From: Trichopus zeylanicus subsp. travancoricus
Lineage: Eukaryota; Streptophyta; Magnoliopsida; Dioscoreales; Dioscoreaceae
NCBI GenBank assembly: GCA_005019695.1
Contig: RXID01015574.1
Location: forward strand, 1-64,000
Length of the DNA stretch: 64,000 nucleotides
Direction of reading: 5' to 3'
Of this stretch, positions 36,030 to 46,750 are shown in pieces (the first letter of the stretch is position 1; every line of letters starts with the position of its first letter). The position numbers were made by a program, and so were the translations under genes. Under the pieces are notes generated by a model. That model worked only from the letters and a program-made list of their open reading frames with translations. It had not been told where the DNA came from and did no database searches.

Positions 36030-37000
36030 ATGGAAGAGTGAGAGAAGTTTGAAGCATTTTTGTTAGCCAATAAAGCATTAGTGATGACTTCGTTAACCTT
36101 GGAAGTTTTTCTATTAACCAATAAGGTATTGACAATAACTTCTTTTGAGTTAGAATATTTTCATTAGCCAATATGGTGTAGGTGATAACTCTATTGACCA
36201 TGAAATATTTTCATAGCCAACAAGGTGCCAACGATAACTTTTTTAACCTTGAAGTGTTTTCATTTCCAATAAGGCATAAGTAATGACTTCTTTTGTCTTG
36301 GTAGCATCACCAATAACTTGTAAGCTTGGGTATAGCTTTGAGAATCACATTGTAAACTATTTCTATGGTTGACTAGCTTGAAAAGGCATGTCGTTAATGG
36401 ATTTTGGGGTTGACTAGCTTGAAGAATGCATCGCCAACTATTTTTGGGGTTGGCTAGCTTGAAATGGCCCATTATCAATAGCTTATGGAGTTGACTAACT
36501 GGTAGAATGCATCATCAACTACTTGTGGGGTTGACTAGCTGGTAGGGTGCATCATCAACTATTTCTGGGGTTAACTAGCTTGAAGTGTGGCCAATAGCTT
36601 TGAGCTTATTATTGGTTGACTTTATTGTTTTGGTAGCATCATCAACAACTTGTGGAGTTGGGTATATTTTTGAAGTATGGCCGATAGCTTGGAGCATATT
36701 GGCGATTAACTTCTTTAATTTGGAAGTATTACCAATAGCTTATGGGATTGGGTATAGCTTTGAAGTGTGATCGATAACTTGGAGCATGTTAGCGATTAAC
36801 TTCTTTGATTTGGTAGCATCACCAATTGCTTATGGGATTGGATATAACTTCGAAGATGTATCATCAATGGCTTTTGGGGTTGACTATCTTTAAAGTGTGA
36901 CCAACAACTTTGAGCATATTAGTAATTAACTTCTTTAGTTTGATAGCATTATCAATGACTTGTGAAGTTGGATATAGCTTTGAAAGTTACTAAATTCTTT
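36030..37000. repeat. ~50-bp and ~40-bp minisatellites in the 5' LTR of B
   Basis: Same families as 20020-20840, about 20 degenerate units in total: first ATTAGCCAATAAGGT...GATAACTTC units, then GTTGACTAGCTTGAAG...GCATCACCAAC units. Confidence 0.75.
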
Positions 37001-37019
37001 TGTAGCACACTCAGTGAGA

Positions 37020-37560
37020 TTTAACTTGACTTTATTTAGTTCTATTCAAACTAATTTTGGTTCAGGTCAAGGTGGTAACATCGCCCATTATTTATAGCCT
37101 TAGAGTATTGCCAAAGGTTCAGTGCACCTAGTGTAACTCGAGTTGACCCTATTTAGTTCATGTCTGAGTTTGACTTCATTTATCTTGAGTCGAGTCCTAC
37201 ATTATGTTGGACCTTTATCAAGTTCGAGTCTACATCTTGATGGACTTCAATTCAAGTTGAAGTCAATTCATTTCAACTTGGTTTCAGTTCAAGCTCAGCA
37301 TGGCCTAGTTCTGGTTTGACTTTGAGCTTGCCTATCTATTTTGGACTTGAATTAACTCAATTAGGGTTTGATTTGAGTTTAGTTCAATCTAGATTTAACT
37401 TGGTTTTGAATTGATCCAAGTCAAACTTGATTAGGGTTAGATCAGAGTTTATTTAGTTTAGGTAACTCAATTTAAAATTTTTAGAGTCCAGATTGATTTG
37501 GATTTTAGTCTATTTGTTTGACCAACTTAAGTCCATTTGAGCCAACTTGGCCTTTGTCCA
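37020..37560. repeat. GTTCAA/TTGAAC-rich block in the LTR of B
   Basis: Counterpart of 20841-21300, with short-period words such as TTGAGTCGAG and CAAGTTCGAG. Confidence 0.45.
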
Positions 37561-37639
37561 TTTGTTATGATTGAGTTACCTCACATTACTAAGTTTGATT
37601 TGAGGGTCCTTGGCTATTTATGATGATTTTAGCTGGACT

Positions 37640-38310
37640 TGTAGCCTAGCTTCAAATGTGTGAACTTGAAGGTTGGCTTAGTTTGTAATCTCAAAAGTTG
37701 GCTTAGTGTGAGCTCGAGGACTGATTGGGTGTGAGTTCAAGGACTAACTTAGATGTAAGCCCAAAGGCTAGCTGAGGTGTGAGCCTGAGAGTTGGTTGAG
37801 TGCAAGCCCAAACGCTGGCTAGGTGCGAGCCCGAAGGCTAACTAAGTGAGCTCAAAAGCTGACTTAAGTGCAAGCCTGAAGGCTAGCTTGGATGCGAGCT
37901 TGAAGGCTGGTTAAGTGCAAACCCGTAGGTTGGCTAAGTGCGAGTCTGAGGGTTATCTTGGATGCTAGGCCAAAGGCTAGCTGAGTGTGAGCCCGAAGGC
38001 TGGTAGAGTACAAGCTCGAAGGCTAGCTAGGTGCGAGTCTAGAGGCTAGTTAAGTGTGAGCCCGTAGGCTAGTTGACTGCAAGCCTGAAGTTTGACTTGG
38101 ATGCGAGTCCAAAGGCAAGCTGAGTATGAGCCCAAAGGTTAGCTTGGATGTGAGCCTGAAGGCTGACTGAGTGTAAGCCCAAAGACTAGCTTGGATGTGA
38201 GCCCGATGGCTAGTTGAGTGCAAGCCTGAAGGCTGGCCCAGTGTGAGTTTGAAGGTTGGCGAAGTGCAAGTCCGAAGGTTGGCAAAGTCCAAGCCCAAAG
38301 GCTAGCCTGT
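37640..38310. repeat. 23-24 bp minisatellite in the LTR of B, first array
   Basis: About 28 units of the GAGCCCGAAGGCTGGCTAAGTG family. Shorter than the arrays in A. Confidence 0.88.
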
Positions 38311-39184
38311 GGTGATAAGGATCTGCCATCTTCAAGGGGCCATGAGTGGGTGTGAGTAGTGTCAGGAGTCCGTTGTCTTTGAGTGGGGCCTCAGGTGGCT
38401 GTGGTACAATCGAGAGTCTACTGTCTTCATCACCATTTCTGAGAGACCATGGGTGGCCATGGTGTTAGTGGAGTTTCGTCATTGCACCAAAGATCACAGG
38501 TATCAACGATGTCAAAAGCTCTTCTTTTTTTCATTATTGTTGCCAAATTTTCATTATTTTTTTTTACATAACAATTTTTCATTATTATTATTTTTTTCTT
38601 TCTTCTTCTCCCTCAAACTCGAAACTTTTCTCCTATATTTTGGCCAAATTGTTTCCTTTTTTTTTTGCTGCACCATTTTTTTATATTTTTTTTCATCTCT
38701 TTTATTTACCTAACTCCTTCTTCAACCCTATGGCCTCTTCCCTTCTTCTTTAAATAAAATTACACCCTAATGGCTCGGTCTACCTCCTAGCTAGATCTAA
38801 ACTTAATTAACGGCGAGTGTCATGTGGGAAGTGAGGAGGTAGGAGAAGGTTATAAGTGAATGATAGAGGCGAGAGAAGAGGTAGAAGTGGTGGAGAGGGC
38901 ACAAGGTGGGCATGGAGCTTCATGTTTGAAGCATGTGGCTACTAATAGAACATAGTGGAGAGGCAGAGGAGGATAGAATCATGAAGGAGATAGCAGTGAG
39001 CTTGCCAACATAGTGTAGGCGTGGGGAGGTGAAGCCAGCTAGTGAGAGTAGGAGGAGGCTGGGCAGTAGCGGGCAGGGCACTTGGAGGTAGTGGTGCTTG
39101 GCAGTCCCGGTGGCGAAGGAGGTGGCAGGGATTCTAAGCGAGAAATAGTTCTATATAGGTAGTGTGAAGTTTGGCTAATCAAGA

Positions 39185-39440
39185 TCTGATAAGACCTTGG
39201 TTGGCTAAGTGTGAGCTCGAAGGTTGGCGAAGTGCAAGCCTGAAGTCTAACTTGGATGTGACCCTGAAAGGTGGCCAAGTGTGAGCCCAAAGACTAGCTT
39301 GGATGCGAGCCTAAAGGCTGGCTTGGACGTGAGCCTAAAGTTGGCTGAGTGTGAGCCTGAAGACTAGCTAAGTGTGAGCCCAAATGATGGCTGAGTGTGA
39401 ACTCGAAGGTTGGCTGAGTGCAAATCTGAAGGTTGGCCTA
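39185..39440. repeat. 23-24 bp minisatellite in the LTR of B, second array
   Basis: About 11 units of the same family as at 37640-38310, separated from it by the GC block. Confidence 0.85.
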
Positions 39441-39816
39441 TGGTGATGGGGATCTGCCATCTTCAAGGTGTTGTGGGTGGCCATGAATAGTATCAAGAGT
39501 TCGCCATTTTTGAGTGAGGTTGTGGGTGGTCGTGGTAATGTCGAGAGTCCACCATCTTCATCACCATTTTTGAGGGGCTGCGAATGGCCATGGTATTGAT
39601 GGAGTTCTATTGTCATGCCAAAAATTGGGGGTATTTGTGATGCCAGAAGCTCTTCTCTTTCTATTATTGTTGCCAATTTTTTTTTCCATTTTTTCCCTTT
39701 TTCACATAACAATTTTTTCATTATTATTATTATTATTTCTTTCTTTTTCTCCCTCAAATCCAAAACTTTTGGCCTTTATTTTGGCTAGATTTTTCTTTTT
39801 TATTTTTTACTGCAAA

Positions 39817-39820
<4 letters not shown>

Positions 39821-39882
<62 letters not shown>
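39821..39882. repeat. (TA)31 microsatellite
   Basis: 62 bp of uninterrupted TA in the pyrimidine-rich module of the LTR. The equivalent run in A is half as long, and the first module copy in B has none, so the expansion is specific to this copy. The tyrosine/isoleucine-rich ORF across it is not a gene. Confidence 0.95.
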
Positions 39883-39886
<4 letters not shown>

Positions 39887-40710
39887 CTTTTATTTATCCA
39901 TCTCCTTCTTTAACCCTATAGCCTCTTCCCTTCTTCAAATACAACCAAGCCCTAATGGACCAACCTATCTCCTAGTTGATCCGGCCTCAATCAAGGGTAA
40001 GTGGCATATGGGCAGTGAGGAGGCAAGAGAAGGTTGTAGGTGAATGGTGGAGGCTGGAGAAGGTCATAGGTGAATGGCGGAGGTAGGAAAAGCGGAGGAA
40101 GTAGTGGAGAGGGGGTGAAGGTGGGCATGGAGCTTTGCATCCAAAGCGTGTTGCTTCTAGTAGAGCACAATGGAGAGGCAGAGGAGGAGAATGAAATCAT
40201 GGAGGAGATAGCGACAATCTCGCAAGCACGATGTAAGCACGGAGAGACAAAGCTAGCTAGTGAGAGTAGGAGGAGGCTGGGCAGCGGTAGGCAAGGCATG
40301 TGGAGGTGGTGGTCCTCGATGGCGAAGGAGGTAGCGAGCATTCTTAGCAAGCTATAATTCTATATGGGTGGTGTGAAGCTTGGCTTGTTGGGATTCGATG
40401 AGACCTTTGCCGAAGGTGCAATGCATCTCGATCATAGCTCATGGGGCAAAGAAGGCAGTCATAGGGCGGATGAGATTTGCTGCAAGAGCGGGCAAAGTTG
40501 GTGGTTTGCTGGTAGCTTGGTGGTCCTACGAGAGAGAAGGAGAACAGGCAGAGAAAAAAAAGAATAAAGCTAAGTTCAAAATTTCACCTCTTTAGTCTTT
40601 GATTTTTCTTGATAAACCTCCTTAATGGTGGCCTTCCAATCCCCTCTCATTCTGTTCTAATCTTTGTTCTCTGATCCCTTTTCTTTAAATTTTTTTTTCA
40701 GGTCAACAGG

Positions 40711-40720
40711 TTTATATAAG
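40711..40720 (-). promoter_or_regulatory. TATA box of the 5' LTR of B
   Basis: CTTATATAAACC on the minus strand, upstream of the GC-rich block, in the same place as the TATA boxes of the other Tat LTRs. The corresponding place in the truncated 3' LTR of B (near 25055-25062) reads GATATAAACTT. Confidence 0.55.
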
Positions 40721-41584
40721 ACTCGAAGAGATGAAGTTGGGTTGGAAACAACCTTCCTTGTGTTTGAATTTTCAAATAATGGATATGAATATAAATGAAT
40801 ATAGATTTGGATTATCCAAAATTTGGATAAATTTGTGAAGAGATGTGGACGAATCTGTTCATTGTAGATGATGATAACTTGAAATTTGTACTTATCCCAA
40901 ACACCGAAATTATAGAGAAATTATTTATAATTATTTTCAAAAAATTAGAATAAATTATAATTTTATAAATTTCAGGAGTTTTCTTCTAGTGTCCCTTTTA
41001 AATAAAATTTAGCCTTATTCACAAATAAAAACTTATGAGGGACTTATTTATAAAAAGTTGAAATTCTAGGGCTTATTTGTAAATAAAAAATATTGGAGGA
41101 GTTTATTTACAAACCATGGATTTCATAGAGACCAAATCATAATTCTCGATCTTTTGAGAAGTTTATTTGCAAACCCTAAATTTTGCAGTACTAATTTATA
41201 ATTTTAGGATATTATTGGATTTTTTCTTTCTTATTCCAATGACCTATTTGTAAGAAAAATCTAGCCAATGAGCCATTTATGGATATATATGTAATCCAAG
41301 GGTCTATTTGTAAAATTTTTATATTTTATCATTTTGGCTTAGATTTTAGATGGATTTTGGGTTCAATTCTGATCAAAAAATTCAACCCAATTATTTCATT
41401 TGGATTAGACCTAGTTTGAGTCCGAATTTTTCTATAATTCAAGTCCAAATTGAGCTCAATTTTCAATCAAATGAGGATGTGATTTAGGTGAGTGATACCC
41501 ACATTTGAACCATAATTTAGTGGCATACAAGTCTCAATTTAAATCATATTTCAATCAAATTCGATTGTAGCAAAAATCATCTCA

Positions 41585-42259
41585 AGCAGTGGCATGGTTC
41601 CATATCTCAATTACACTGCGCAAAATCCCTGAGTCTCTTACATATTATCCTTTGGATGTTGTGACTTCTCCTAAGATATCAAGGTTCATAAGTTAGGCTG
41701 AAAATTGAGATACCACATGATTAGCCAACTTCGAGTAATTCAACAAAACTAGTATTGCTTCGACAAGCAGAAAGGATCATCCCCAAGCAAGTGAGCAGTT
41801 GTTCAAGATACAAAACCTAAGGGTTTCCAAAGAGTCTCATCACCTAAAGTGCCCAATTCTAGCCCAAAGGACTCACCCATCCCATTAGCACATGGCACCC
41901 CTTCTTTGGAAAAACGTGAAAAGGGATGCTAACTATCAAACTATACTTGTTGGTGATGCTCCTAAGGTTGGTACATAATAATTTTTTTGGAATTAGTCCC
42001 TAAGACTGGAAGAAAGCATTGTAAAGGAAAATTACCTTCCTTCCCATTTTGAATTCTCTCAATCACAAAAGGCTCCATAAGATCTTTAAAAGAAGAGAAG
42101 GGCGAGCAAACTAAGAGAAAAGAATAAAGAGAAGCTATTACAAGAGACAATAATAAAGGGCTTCACCTGTCTGGCACTTGCAAAAACAACAAAGAGAAAT
42201 CAAATCCTCACAATTTTTTGCATCCACTCCTCTCTCTAAGAAAACTCATAAAGTGTGTG
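41585..42259. other. Unassigned stretch between elements B and C
   Basis: No domain was recognised in any frame. The last 60 bases (CCACTCCTCTCTCTAAG...CTCATAAAG) resemble the sequence just before the polypurine tract of B (CACCCTCTCCTCTCGCTAG...CTCGAG). The 3' end at least is therefore Tat-internal sequence in plus orientation. The rest may be a filler or another relic. Confidence 0.45.
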
Positions 42260-42275
42260 TGAAGGGGGCACTTTG
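42260..42275 (+). other. Polypurine tract upstream of the LTR at 42276
   Basis: GAAGGGGGCACTTTG is followed by TTTAAGTTATTTTTGGTAAC. B has AAAAGGGGCAATTTG followed by TTTGGGTGATTTTTGCCAC at its pol-side LTR junction. The match marks this as the internal-to-3'-LTR junction of an element lying to the left. Confidence 0.6.
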
Positions 42276-42680
42276 TTTAAGTTATTTTTGGTAACCCAAA
42301 CTCCAACTTTGAGTTTGATAAGAAATCGGACCGAACTTCGAGCCCAATTTGTTGTAAGTGGGGGCCAATTTGAAGTGGAAGAGGCTGAAAAATTAGGCCT
42401 AGATTAATAGGTGTTTGGGTGATTGAACCACACAAACTAGGCACATCTGTGCCTAGTCGGACAATCGGTTACCCAACTAGTCATCTGATTTAGACATGAT
42501 CTAAAATAAAAATAGAATTTCTCTTTAATCCATCAAAGATTGATTGGATTTTCAAAGAAGGAAGAAGTAATCTCGAATTATATCAATTAGGGATTCAAAT
42601 ATGAGGTTTATGGCAAGAATATATCTATTAAATCTAAAAATCAAATTAGTCAAAGCTCTGAATTGAAGATTCTCTCAATA

Positions 42681-42692
42681 CTATAAAAAGGG
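42681..42692 (+). promoter_or_regulatory. TATA box of the LTR at 42276-46750
   Basis: CTATAAAAAGGGC followed by a purine-rich, then GC-richer, leader. It is the best TATA match of the Tat LTRs in this window. Confidence 0.6.
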
Positions 42693-43384
42693 CTAGAGCA
42701 CACGAATTGGAGAGAGGTCAATGGTCAATTCTTGGGTGAAGTTCTACATGAATTGAAGGAGGAGATTTCATCATCAAGGATGAGGCCAAGAGAGCATTAT
42801 CAAGGAGTTAAGAAATGTAAGTCCTCATCTCATCTCCATCCTTTTGTTTCTTTGCTTCTCTTGTTTCGTCTCTTGCAAGGTCTTGGCATCCTCATGCTTC
42901 TGCTACTGCCCCCTGCCTCTCCTCTTCCAGGTTGGCAGCCACTCATGGCCTTGTTCTCCTCCAAAGCTACTATATGTTCATCTATAAACTACACAACTGT
43001 TCATGTTTGTATGACCAAACCTGGATGGATCGAATGCTTGAACCATGCCATGGATGCCCATCAACACCATTGTAACCCACAGCCTCGCTTTATAGGCTAT
43101 TCAATTCCCTATGCTTGGATGACCGAACATAGAAGGACCAGATGCTTGAACCTCACAGTAGGCACCCCTTCCACCCTATTAATGCCATGGGCATATGTAG
43201 TCTTGTGCATAGGAAAAACATCTCCACTATTGCAGTAACTCATAGTCCCCACCTCTACCATAATTTCATCAAGATTTAGCTTCGAAACAATTGTGAAGAT
43301 CCTTGAAGATGATGGAACACATCAATGAAGGCTCACTTTAACCTAAACAAGAATGAAGAGAACTAAAACAACTAAAACTCACAA

Positions 43385-43890
43385 TATTTTGAACTACAAG
43401 CCAGCCTTTAGGCTTGCATAATTAACCAACCTTCGGGCTCGCAGAATTAAGCCAGTATTGGGCTCATAAAACTAAGACATCCTTTGGGCTCATAGAATTA
43501 AGCTAGCTTTCAAGCTCACTAAATTAAGCTATCCTTCAAGCTCATGGAATTAAGCCACCCTTTAGGCTCACCGATTTAAGCTAGCCTTCAAGCTCACCAA
43601 ATTAAGCCAGCCTTCAAATTGGCCAAACCAAGCTAGCCTTCAATCTCATATAATTAGGCTGATCTTTGGGCTTGCAAAACCAAATCAACCTTCAAACTCA
43701 TAGAGTCATGCTAGCCTTCAGGATTGACAAATGAAGCCATCCCTTGGGCTCGCCAAACCAAGCCAACTCTTGGGCTTGCCAAATTACACTAACCTTGGGA
43801 CTCACCAAATCAAGCTAGCTTTTGGGCTCCCCAAATTAGGCCAGCCCTCAGGCTCGTGACCACTTGGACTACCAACCAGCCTTTGGGCCC
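43385..43890. repeat. ~26-bp minisatellite in the 5' LTR of C
   Basis: About 19 units of the form AATTAAGCCAGCCTTCGGGC plus TCACCA-type bases. This is the inverted, slightly longer relative of the 23-bp family (GCCTTTGGGCTC versus GAGCCCAAAGGC). Confidence 0.88.
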
Positions 43891-44149
43891 ACCATAATAT
43901 TATCATGGCAATTTGGGGGCTCTCGAATCAAAATCAATAAGCATAGAATTAATTGTTGATACCTCTATCACATGGTTCAAGCCTAGTTGGCTAGGACAAA
44001 AGAACAAAATCCAATTGACCCCGAATGGACAAAAGCAAGTGAACTAAAATCAATCTAGATAGGCAAAAAAGCCCCTAGTCGGATGACAAGTAGCCCAACT
44101 AGTTGTCTAGTTCGAAATTGTCCATTTCAGTCAAAAAATTGACAACATA

Positions 44150-44560
44150 GATTTAGAATCAACCTAAATTGAATTGTGTCTTGATCAATCCAAACTTGGG
44201 TTAGTTCAAATTCAACCAAGACAACCCAGGATGCAAAAAAAGTTTGAGTTAAATTCCAATCAAGTGAACTAATATTTGAACTAGATCAAAATAGACTCAA
44301 GCCAAACTCTAATTAAGTCAAGCTACAACAAGTTTGAATTGAAGGTTGGTTGAGTCAAAACTCATTTGAGCTAAGCTTGAACCAAACCCAATCAGATCAA
44401 GATGAGTTTGAATCAATCTAGGTTAAAGCAAGTCTTAACCAAACCAAACTAGATCAAGCCAAATTAAGTTAAATCAAGTTCAAACTAAAGTGGGGTGAAG
44501 TCGAACCTAGCACAAGGGTACAAGTCAAACTTGACTTGGATAGGTTCGAATAGAATTAAA
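44150..44560. repeat. GTTCAA/TTGAAC-rich block in the 5' LTR of C
   Basis: Degenerate words such as CAAACCAAACTAG, AAGTTCAAAC and GAATCAATCTAG. Inverted counterpart of 20841-21300. Confidence 0.45.
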
Positions 44561-44789
44561 TTAAACTAAATTGAGTCCCACTGGTGTGCTAAATCTTTGG
44601 TAACACTCCAAGGCTACATCCACCCCATGGGTAGTAGATGATGCTACCATCTTGACCCAAACCAAAACTAATTTGAATAGAATAAAATAGGGTCAAACCA
44701 AGACCCGTTGGATATGTTACAAAAGCCTTTGGCAACACACCAAGGTTATGCCTAACTCCACAAGTAGTGGGTAATTCTACCTTCAAAAT

Positions 44790-46200
44790 TAATGAAGTTG
44801 TCCTTTACGCCTCATTGGCTATGGAAACACTTCAAAATCAATAAAGTTATTGTCTACACTTTATTGGCTATGGAAATACTTCAAAATCAAGGAAGTTATT
44901 ATCTTTACCTTATTGGCTATGAAAATACTTTAAAATTAATGAAGTTATCGCCTATGCAACATTTGCTATGAAAATACTTCAAAATCAATGAAGTCATCGC
45001 CTACACCTCATTAGTTATAGAAATACTTCAAAAATCAACAAATCATCGCCTACATCTCATTATTATAGAAATACTTCAAAATCAACGAAGTTATTGCCTA
45101 TGTCTCATTGGCTATGAAAATACTGTAAAATTAACAAAGTTATCACCTACACCTTATTATCTATGGAAACACTTGAAAATCAATGAAGTTATCATGAAAA
45201 TACTTTAAAATTAACAAAGTTATCATCTATGCCCCATTGGCCATGGAAATACTTTAAAATTAACGAAGTTATCACTTATGCCTCATTAGCTATAAAAATA
45301 CTTTAAAAATCAATGAAGTTGTTACCCATGTCTCATAGACTATGGAAACACTTCAAAATCAATGAGGTTATCACCTATGCCCCATTGACTATGGAAAAAT
45401 TTCAACATCAATGAAGTTATTACCAATGTCTCATTGGCTATGGAAATGCTTTAAAATCAATAAAATTATTGCTTATGCCTCATTAGCTATGGAAACACTT
45501 TAAACTCATTGAAGTTATCTTTAATGCCTTATTGGCTACGACAATACTTTAAATTCATAGAGTTATCACCAACGCCTTATTGGCTAATACAAATACTCTA
45601 ACCCAAATAAAGTTATCTCCAATACCTTATTGGCTAATGGAAGCACTTTAAAATCAATGGAGTTATCATCAATGCCTTATTGGCCAACAAAAATACTCCA
45701 ACCCAAATGAAGTTATCTCCTATGCCTTATTGGGTAGTGGAAAAACTTCAATTCATGGAGTTAACACCACCACCTTATTGCCTAAAAGAAATACTCCAAC
45801 CCAAATAAAGTTATCTCCAATGCCTTATTGGCCAACAAAAATACTTCAAACTAAATGAAGTTATTACCAATGCTTTACTAGCTAACTAAGACAGCCCAAC
45901 CCAAATGAAGTTATCCCTAATACTTTATTAGCTAATGGAAACACTTCAAACTCATAGAGTTATTGCCAATACCTTACTGGCTAATGAAAATACTTTTAAT
46001 TTATGGAGTTATTGTCAATGCCTTATTAGCTAATAGAAATACTTCAATCCAATGAAATTATCTCCAATGCCTTACTGGCCAATAAAAATACTTCAAACTC
46101 ATAGGAGTTATCACCAATGCCTCCTTGACTTACGAAAACACTCCAACTTAGTGGAGTTATCACCGACATTTAGGCTAATAGAAACACCTTGAACCAATGG
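44790..46200. repeat. ~50-bp minisatellite in the 5' LTR of C
   Basis: About 28 units of AATGAAGTTATCGCCTATGCC, then TCATTGGCTATGG and AAATACTTCAAAA-like text, spaced 49-51 bp. Later units switch to CCAATGCCTTATTGGC forms. It is the longest array of this family in the window and the inverse of 20020-20400. Confidence 0.88.
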
Positions 46201-46750
46201 ACTTATTGCCAACTATCAAAGCTATTGGAAATACTTCAAGTTCCCTCATTCTCTCCTTCACCTCATTAGATGATGCCATCAAATCAAATTATCAACACTC
46301 ACCAAGGATCAAGTCAAGACTCACCAGAGTTAAATGACATATGATCTAGTGTGTGGAAGTGGGGTAGCAGCATATATCAGAGCTTCTCTCCGGCTCCTTA
46401 TCTTATTTTCCTTTATTATTGTCATGTTTTATGTAATTCCATGTTGATATTCATTATAAAGGGAGGATGTGCCCTTTCTTAAGCCATGCACCATTTCTCA
46501 TACTAATCAAATGATGCTTTTTTCTTTCTTTTTTTGTCTCTATTTTATTAGGTAGGTTTCTTATTTTAGGAGGTTCTGGACAATTGTCGGGGTAATTGAT
46601 AATAGAAGCTTATGTTTGTTGGAAGCCAATATTCTCACAACACTTGATTGCATAGTTAAATTAAATACACCTTGATTTGTGCATTGAGGTCACTCATTGG
46701 GATCTTCACTATCTTGGGCCATCAATTCCTATCCCACACTCTCAAAGTTA

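Larger units (their letters stand above)
38311..40570. repeat. Internal tandem duplication of about 1.13 kb in the LTR of B
   Basis: The module from GGTGAT(A/G)(A/G)GGATCTGCC at 38311 recurs at 39442, an offset of 1131 bp. The duplicate covers the G-rich block, the pyrimidine tract and the GC block with GGTGGGCATGGAGCTT (38905-38925 and 40110-40135). The first copy is followed by a short 23-bp array (39185-39440). The copies have diverged, so the duplication is old. Confidence 0.75.
35600..41584 (-). mobile_element. Tat element B, 5' LTR (6.0 kb)
   Basis: The longest LTR here. On the minus strand it starts TTGAGATGATTTTTGC at 41584 and ends ...AAATTCTGACA at 35600. Modules in sense order: AT-rich repeats (40900-41310), TATA box (40711-40720), GC block (39900-40520), pyrimidine/(TA)n (39660-39900), G-rich block, 23-bp array (39185-39440), second GC block (38740-39180), second pyrimidine tract (38520-38740), second G-rich block, 23-bp array (37640-38310), GTTCAA-rich block (37020-37560), 50-bp repeats (36030-37000), U5. 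The GC/pyrimidine/G-rich module set is present twice through an internal duplication. Confidence 0.82.
42276..46750 (+). mobile_element. Tat LTR serving element C as 5' LTR (4.5 kb)
   Basis: It starts after a polypurine tract and ends near 46750, where the U5 text (GATCTTCACTATCTTGGGCC, then ATCAATTCCTATCCCACAC) matches the LTR ends of A and B. Downstream comes the C internal region. Modules: U3 (42276-42680, unlike the AT-rich repeats of the other LTRs), TATA box, GC-rich block with CTCTTGCAAGGTCTTGGCATC (similar to D at 61765), 26-bp array (43385-43890), GTTCAA block (44150-44560), 50-bp repeats (44790-46200), U5. Internal-type signals on both sides suggest an LTR shared by two units. Confidence 0.7.

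Noticed and set aside
39610..39921. 103-residue ORF with YIYIYI
   Set aside because: It comes from the (TA)31 run and the adjacent pyrimidine tract.
42732..43238. 168-residue ORF after the TATA box at 42681
   Set aside because: It spans the leader-like block of the LTR, shows no domain, and its similarity to D is at the DNA level only.
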